Source of the DNA: Pelodera strongyloides
Taxonomy: Eukaryota; Nematoda; Chromadorea; Rhabditida; Rhabditidae
Direction of reading: 5' to 3'
Length of the DNA stretch: 64,000 nt
Assembly: GCA_036852015.1 (NCBI GenBank)
Contig: JAANDG010000004.1
Span: 372,001-436,000, forward strand
The position numbers were made by a program, and so were the translations under genes. Of this stretch, positions 59,791 through 64,000 are shown piece after piece. Positions within the stretch are counted from its first letter, which is position 1. Every line of letters begins with the position of its first letter. The notes beneath the pieces were generated by a model that ran no database searches, was not told the origin of the DNA, and was given only the letters and a program-made list of their open reading frames with translations.

Positions 59791-62700
59791 CCCCCCCCCC
59801 CAATCTTTTTAGGGACGGTGATCGTCTGGCAGTGCACCTCCAACAAGTGGTTTGTGAGCAAGTCCTTGGGCACAAGTCTTCTACAAATCGGGCATGCACA
59901 TGAAGCCTCGTCTGTCGCCCCACAGATCTCCGACATTTCCACTCCTTCAGCTGCAACAATAAAAATAACTCACTGTAAGCCGGCCGAAGCATCACAAATT
60001 ACAAGCCAGGTCCAGGTAAACAAAACACAAACAAAAAAGGCTAAAAGTCTAGGAATGGCCTAGCCCCAAGTTCCATTCCACAGTAGCATTTCACAACTAA
60101 CAAGGAAAGGTAAATGAGTATCGATATCGAGCATGTTTCAAGGAAAGGTAAATGAGTATCGATATCGAGCATGTTTCAACTCGTCTTCATAAATGACCGA
60201 GTTGGCCTATTAAAATATCACTTCTTCGTTTTGTAGTAACTATGCTACAAGTTGTTTACTGTCTCAAATCTATGATACTTCTTTAGTCATTAATCAATTT
60301 AACCTACAATGTTCAAAGCAAGAAAAACCCATAGCTCACCTTTCTCGCGCTTTTGGGACGGCTCACTATCAGAAAGATCTTCCGTCTTAATTTCCTTCTT
60401 CACTTCGAGTTCGCTCAATGGAGCGGCAGTTGAAGTAGAATCCTCTTCATTTTGTACACCTTGGTTCCTAAATCCAAATACATACAATAACCATTTAGAA
60501 CGCTAAATTGTGTACTGACATACTAATAAGACGACAGTTTCAACAAATAAGCAATATTTGAACATAAAACAAGGACACCAAATATCTCCTAAGTGTCCTA
60601 AGGACATGACCCTGACGGCCTGACTGAACATGTGTATATGTCTGCGGGACAAGCTATTATTCAGCTACCGCCTAGCCCTTTTTGGTTCTTCTCCGAGGGT
60701 CCGAGGGTTTGCGACTTTTTTTGCACAAGTTTTACCCTTTTTAGACCAATGTCTTACCTGTTACCACTGTTACTCTCCCTGAGAAACGCGGATTCCTCAT
60801 GAAAGGGGAATAATATCTGTGGACGGCCCGTGTAAAGATCGATGGGCGCCGTCTGCACGTGGCGGGCGCTCGCTCGAGAATCACTTCGAATACGACCATA
60901 TAATTCCCTGGCAGTGGCGCCTAAAAATGATAGCACAAATAGGAAAGCAGAATGTGCAAAGAAAACAAAACGTTTGGCGTCCGTCCGGTCACCGACCATT
61001 TGGCGACCATGAGCCATGTGATAAAACAGTTGCTGTTGCTGCCAGTTCTCGTGAATAATTGGTTTCGTAAAAAAATGAAACGAAACGAAATGGTTTCGTT
61101 TGGGGTGGACGGGACGGAAATGTTCCAAGCAAGCACAGACATTCCTTTTATTGCTTTCGGTCAATCCCGAACACTTAACAAATAAATAAAAGATTACAGA
61201 TCATACCATTGCCTGAACCAAAGTTGAGTGTCCTTTCCATGTCAGCAAAGAAGATCTCCTTGACTCCTTTCTTCTTATAATCTCCAAAAGTGCGGTCAAA
61301 AATGTAGGGATGGAATTGCAGCTCACGCAGGAAAAGTCGCACCACATCGTCAGTCACTCCAAGCTGCAATGAAAATCGCATAAAGTAGAAAAGATAACAA
61401 ACACAGACTGCACTGATGACTGATGACTGAACTGTACCGTCTAGCGCACACATGGCGACCTTGGGCCTTGGGGCACATTTGTGACACAAGTGCAAAACAT
61501 TTGCACCGCAATTGCCCGCTCTCACACGCCGCGCTACAGCGAGGCGGCGCATACCCTCACAGACAACATATTTTTGGCGATGTTGACACATGGCACAGCG
61601 CTTCAAAGCAAGTACAAAAACACTAACAAGCTTTCCACGAGGGTAAAGACATGCGTCTTCTTATAGAATAAAAAGAACCTTATTAAAGTAGTATCCTTTG
61701 TCCAAAATACCTTCCACTCTGTTATCGCTGGGACTAGGAATCGCGTAAGGAACGGGCGGAACTCTCTTCCCACTCGCTACTCCTGAGAAGCCTGCCTCTG
61801 TCTCCGTCTTCTGCGCCTGCAACATGAGTGTCAAAAACCATAAACCTAGGTACATTCGTATCCGAGATGGGCAATTTCCGGAAAATACCCATCTCGAATC
61901 GAATCCGCCGCATTTCCGGAAACACGACAAATGCGAGGCCTGTTCGTGCGGAAAAACATCAGTACATCAAATTCAAACACAGTTACGGCGGATTCTTTGA
62001 GCGCTTTCAAAAACGTTGCCGAAAGGGTGCAGAAATGGCGGGGGGGGGGGGGCACTGGGGGCAGATAGCGCGGCGAACTACGCAAAAGTGTTCGCAACAC
62101 TTCGCCGCGCATTTATGGGATTAATGCTCGAGCTCGAGAAAACTGAACACTGAAAAAAAAACATCCATTCCACTAATAGAGTAGAGCGTGCAAAAAAGAA
62201 CTAGGTTTACTTCCCGGCTTTCATTTAATTTTGGTATGTACCCTATTCAGGGAAAACATGTTAGATGACAACTCGACAACTACGAACATTACAAAAATAC
62301 AAAATGAATACCATTGCAAAGAATGTTAATACCTGTTTCTGTTGATCAATGGTGGCACTCACCGCACGTTTGTTTGATTCAACATCTGGAACACTCAGGA
62401 CCCTGAAAATAAATCAGGATGCTACTGGCTACTCTAAATTAGTGGATAATGCAAACACGGTATTACGACAATACTTTGGCCTTACAGTTGGGAATGCGGA
62501 GAACAGTTTTTTTTCTCAATAGATAAATTAATCTTTCACGCTTCAAGAGGTGCACCCTTATTTTTCAACAGGGTTCAAATTCAAATTATGATTATGGCAT
62601 GTTTCGCATAGGTCATAAGCAGTAGGCGAAAAAAAAATGTTCCCGCCAGGGAACAAGGCTTTTATAGATAATCATGATACTGATGCTGATTAACATAAGC

Positions 62701-64000
62701 ATGTTCAGAAAAACATAAGCCTCACTTACAATGGCATAAAATCCCGAAGAAAGCTAGCCTGTTCCAGGAACGGATAATAAAACTGTACGCCATGTACACG
62801 TCCACGTATCTGGAAGAAACTGCCTTAGAAAAACATCCAAATATACGGCACCAATAAGCCAGAGTTCAGAGTTTTACAGCGAGACTCATTTTTACTAAAA
62901 GTAAGACGGAAAATTGCTTATAAAAACAAAAAACAAAACGGTCTCATGTCAACTGGTTTTATAACAAATAAAAAAATAAAACAACAAATAAAAAGCAACT
63001 TACTGCTCCCCTCAAGTCGGAGCGAATAAATTCATACAATTTCTTCGCCGTGTTTCCTACTTCTGAAAAAGAATAGGTGCGTTTTTGATGGACTTTCCGA
63101 AAGGAAGCTCGACAAAAATCGCCGTTCCAAAAGAACTTAACGTTTTAGGAAGGCGCAATATGTCATGAATTAGCTTGCAAATTGCAAAACTATCTCCGCA
63201 CACTTTTTTAATCTTCCACGCTAACTCATATGGTATGGTATTGTGTGTTTGCTTAAGGCAGTAAATGCTTTCGGAAGAGTCCATCCCCAACGAGGGTTTT
63301 GTCGAGTTTCCTTTCGGAATATCCACCCTAAGGCGTGGAGCTAGTATAGCAATGTTCCAGAACTTCCGTCTGAATTTGACCAGTATGTCCTTTTGCCCTT
63401 GCAATATTGCATATATTCTGAATCATGCAATGCATGTTGATACCTTCCGATATATCTTGCATGCATTATTTCAAGTTTCAACGTATCAGCTTTCAGTTAC
63501 GCGATTTCGACGAGACGGAAAAAGTATAGTCGAAAAGTGGCTACAGAGGTTGTTCGCCGTTAACAATACCCTGTCCTGTAGCATACAAATGATAGTATTT
63601 AACACTCACCAGCAAATCCAGTGCTACCAAATCGAAGTTGGTGTTCGCAGGAGATAAAGAACTTTCTCTTTTCCAGGGCATCTTTGTACTTTGGCAAGCT
63701 CTTGTCATAAACGAATCGTCCTTTATCTTCAAGCAGCTTCAGAAATTGTTCAACTTTTTCATCGCTGATGTTGAACGCCTAGATTAAAAAAAGATGGATA
63801 CGTTTTTATGAAAGCGGCGTGGTTTTTATGTCCATGTATGCGATTCGCACTCGCGAAAATGAACCTGGGCTGGTTCGAAACAAAACGGAAGGACCCGGGT
63901 TCGAAACACGCGCAGTGCAACCATCTTGAAAACATGCCACGCCGTCGGGAATCAAGTTAAGTCGCTCCCCATGCCGAGTTAGGACGGACGTTTACCCTCT
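55722..64000 (-). CDS. Putative nuclear DNA-binding protein: two MADF-like domains, C2H2 and FLYWCH-like fingers (5'-incomplete)
   Basis: Eighteen exons in coding order: 63610-63778, 63004-63062, 62730-62809, 62333-62402, 61679-61816, 61207-61363, 60758-60920, 60340-60467, 59542-59950 (minus a 101-bp insert), 59135-59305, 58746-58869, 58223-58428, 57801-57911, 57200-57298, 56819-56917, 56473-56547, 56247-56315, 55722-55946. Joined they give 817 codons with stop; a donor at 63990-63995 shows more upstream. Domains in order: MADF-like 1 (FNISDEKVEQFLKLL..VYDKSLPKYKD ... YPFLEQASFLRDF); MADF-like 2 (VTDDVVRLFLREL..IFDRTFGDYKK ... FPFHEESAFLR); an acidic segment with VKKEIKTED (SUMO-site-like); a CPIC...H....H finger; a C-x4-C-x12-H-x4-H finger; a FLYWCH-like NTFWRCEH...RRC...FHSGH; a short coiled coil; a Pro-rich tail. 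MADF assignment rests on the Y/FD...YK start and the YPF...FLR end. It is probably a transcriptional regulator, but its targets are unknown. Confidence 0.75.
56657..56718. repeat. 31-bp direct repeat, two copies
   Basis: gctagatacgcgaaacggct plus agcaaacgccg occurs twice in tandem, in the MADF-type gene intron between exons 56819-56917 and 56473-56547. Confidence 0.9.
58555..58736. mobile_element. Fold-back element, AGCGAAAT class, abutting a splice donor
   Basis: AACGAAATACTGGCCGGGTTTTGAAACGC pairs with GTGTTTCAAAAGCGTCCGGTATTTCGC near the right end. TTAA lies at 58551-58554 and 58737-58740. The donor of exon 58746-58869 (minus strand) reads GTAGGTTAA, so the element's target site overlaps the sixth base of the donor. 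Confidence 0.7.
59701..59813. repeat. 101-bp homopolymer insert with a 12-bp flanking duplication inside a coding exon
   Basis: Plus-strand aatctttttagg occurs at 59701-59712 and again at 59802-59813. Between them is a C-rich run, a poly(T) run of roughly 50 bases and a C run. Removing one duplicate plus the tract (101 bp) restores an uninterrupted exon 59542-59950 of 2+306 nt that joins in phase to both neighbours. With the tract present the zinc-finger frame is broken. This is either a true insertion with target duplication or an assembly artefact. Confidence 0.8.
60102..60177. repeat. 38-bp direct repeat, two copies
   Basis: aaggaaaggtaaatgagtat plus cgatatcgagcatgtttc occurs twice in tandem, in the intron between exons 60340-60467 and 59542-59950. 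Confidence 0.9.
62505..62632 (-). mobile_element. 5'-truncated SINE copy
   Basis: This matches the 3' body of the SINE at 3703-3993: the same order of cacgcttcaagag.gtgcacc, ttcaaattcaaa-like, atggcatgtttcgcataggtc and agcagtaggcga. It lacks the tRNA-like head. It sits in the intron between exons 62730-62809 and 62333-62402 of the MADF-type gene. Confidence 0.65.

Overview
This is eukaryotic, almost certainly nematode, nuclear DNA. It is intron-rich with GT-AG splicing. Two genes have a TTTCAG- or TTCCAG-type acceptor abutting the start codon, as expected for spliced-leader trans-splicing. One gene is a nematode-style class-3 lipase with an N-terminal PSI-like cysteine segment, and the introns are full of fold-back elements. 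I cannot name the species. All exon models were built by hand from splice sites, reading phase and protein pattern, without transcripts.

Layout: (1) Positions 46717 down to the left edge, minus strand, hold one giant gene. I can place 111 exons giving a continuous frame of 4,158 codons, and it is still open at the window edge. It encodes a signal peptide followed by dozens of two-exon, cysteine-rich, Sushi/CCP-like modules rich in N-glycosylation sequons. Its C-terminal half contains nine tandem copies of a four-exon unit, and then threonine-rich linker exons. (2) 47773-51287, plus strand: a nine-exon secreted lipase homologue whose nucleophile motif reads GYGVG instead of GxSxG, so probably a pseudo-lipase. 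(3) 52775-54755, plus strand: a two-exon secreted Gly/Pro/Met-rich protein of 571 residues. (4) 55722 to beyond 64000, minus strand: an 18-exon partial gene for a putative DNA-binding protein with two MADF-like domains, two C2H2-like fingers and a FLYWCH-like finger. One of its exons is split by a 101-bp homopolymer tract with a 12-bp flanking duplication.

Mobile DNA is dense. A non-LTR retrotransposon with a canonical 2A peptide, a PHD-like finger and a decayed reverse transcriptase sits in an intron of the giant gene between 13-bp target duplications. There are two copies of a tRNA-derived SINE. At least a dozen fold-back elements have TTAA duplications and fall into two terminal classes (AGGG... 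and AGCGAAAT...). A recent tandem duplication inside the giant gene acts as a natural filled-site/empty-site comparison and fixes the boundaries of one of these elements exactly.

The giant gene and the lipase are divergently arranged around a 1.05-kb shared upstream region. The Gly/Pro/Met gene and the MADF gene converge. Three of the four genes encode signal peptides and thus likely extracellular products; the fourth looks nuclear. No operon or pathway linking them is visible.
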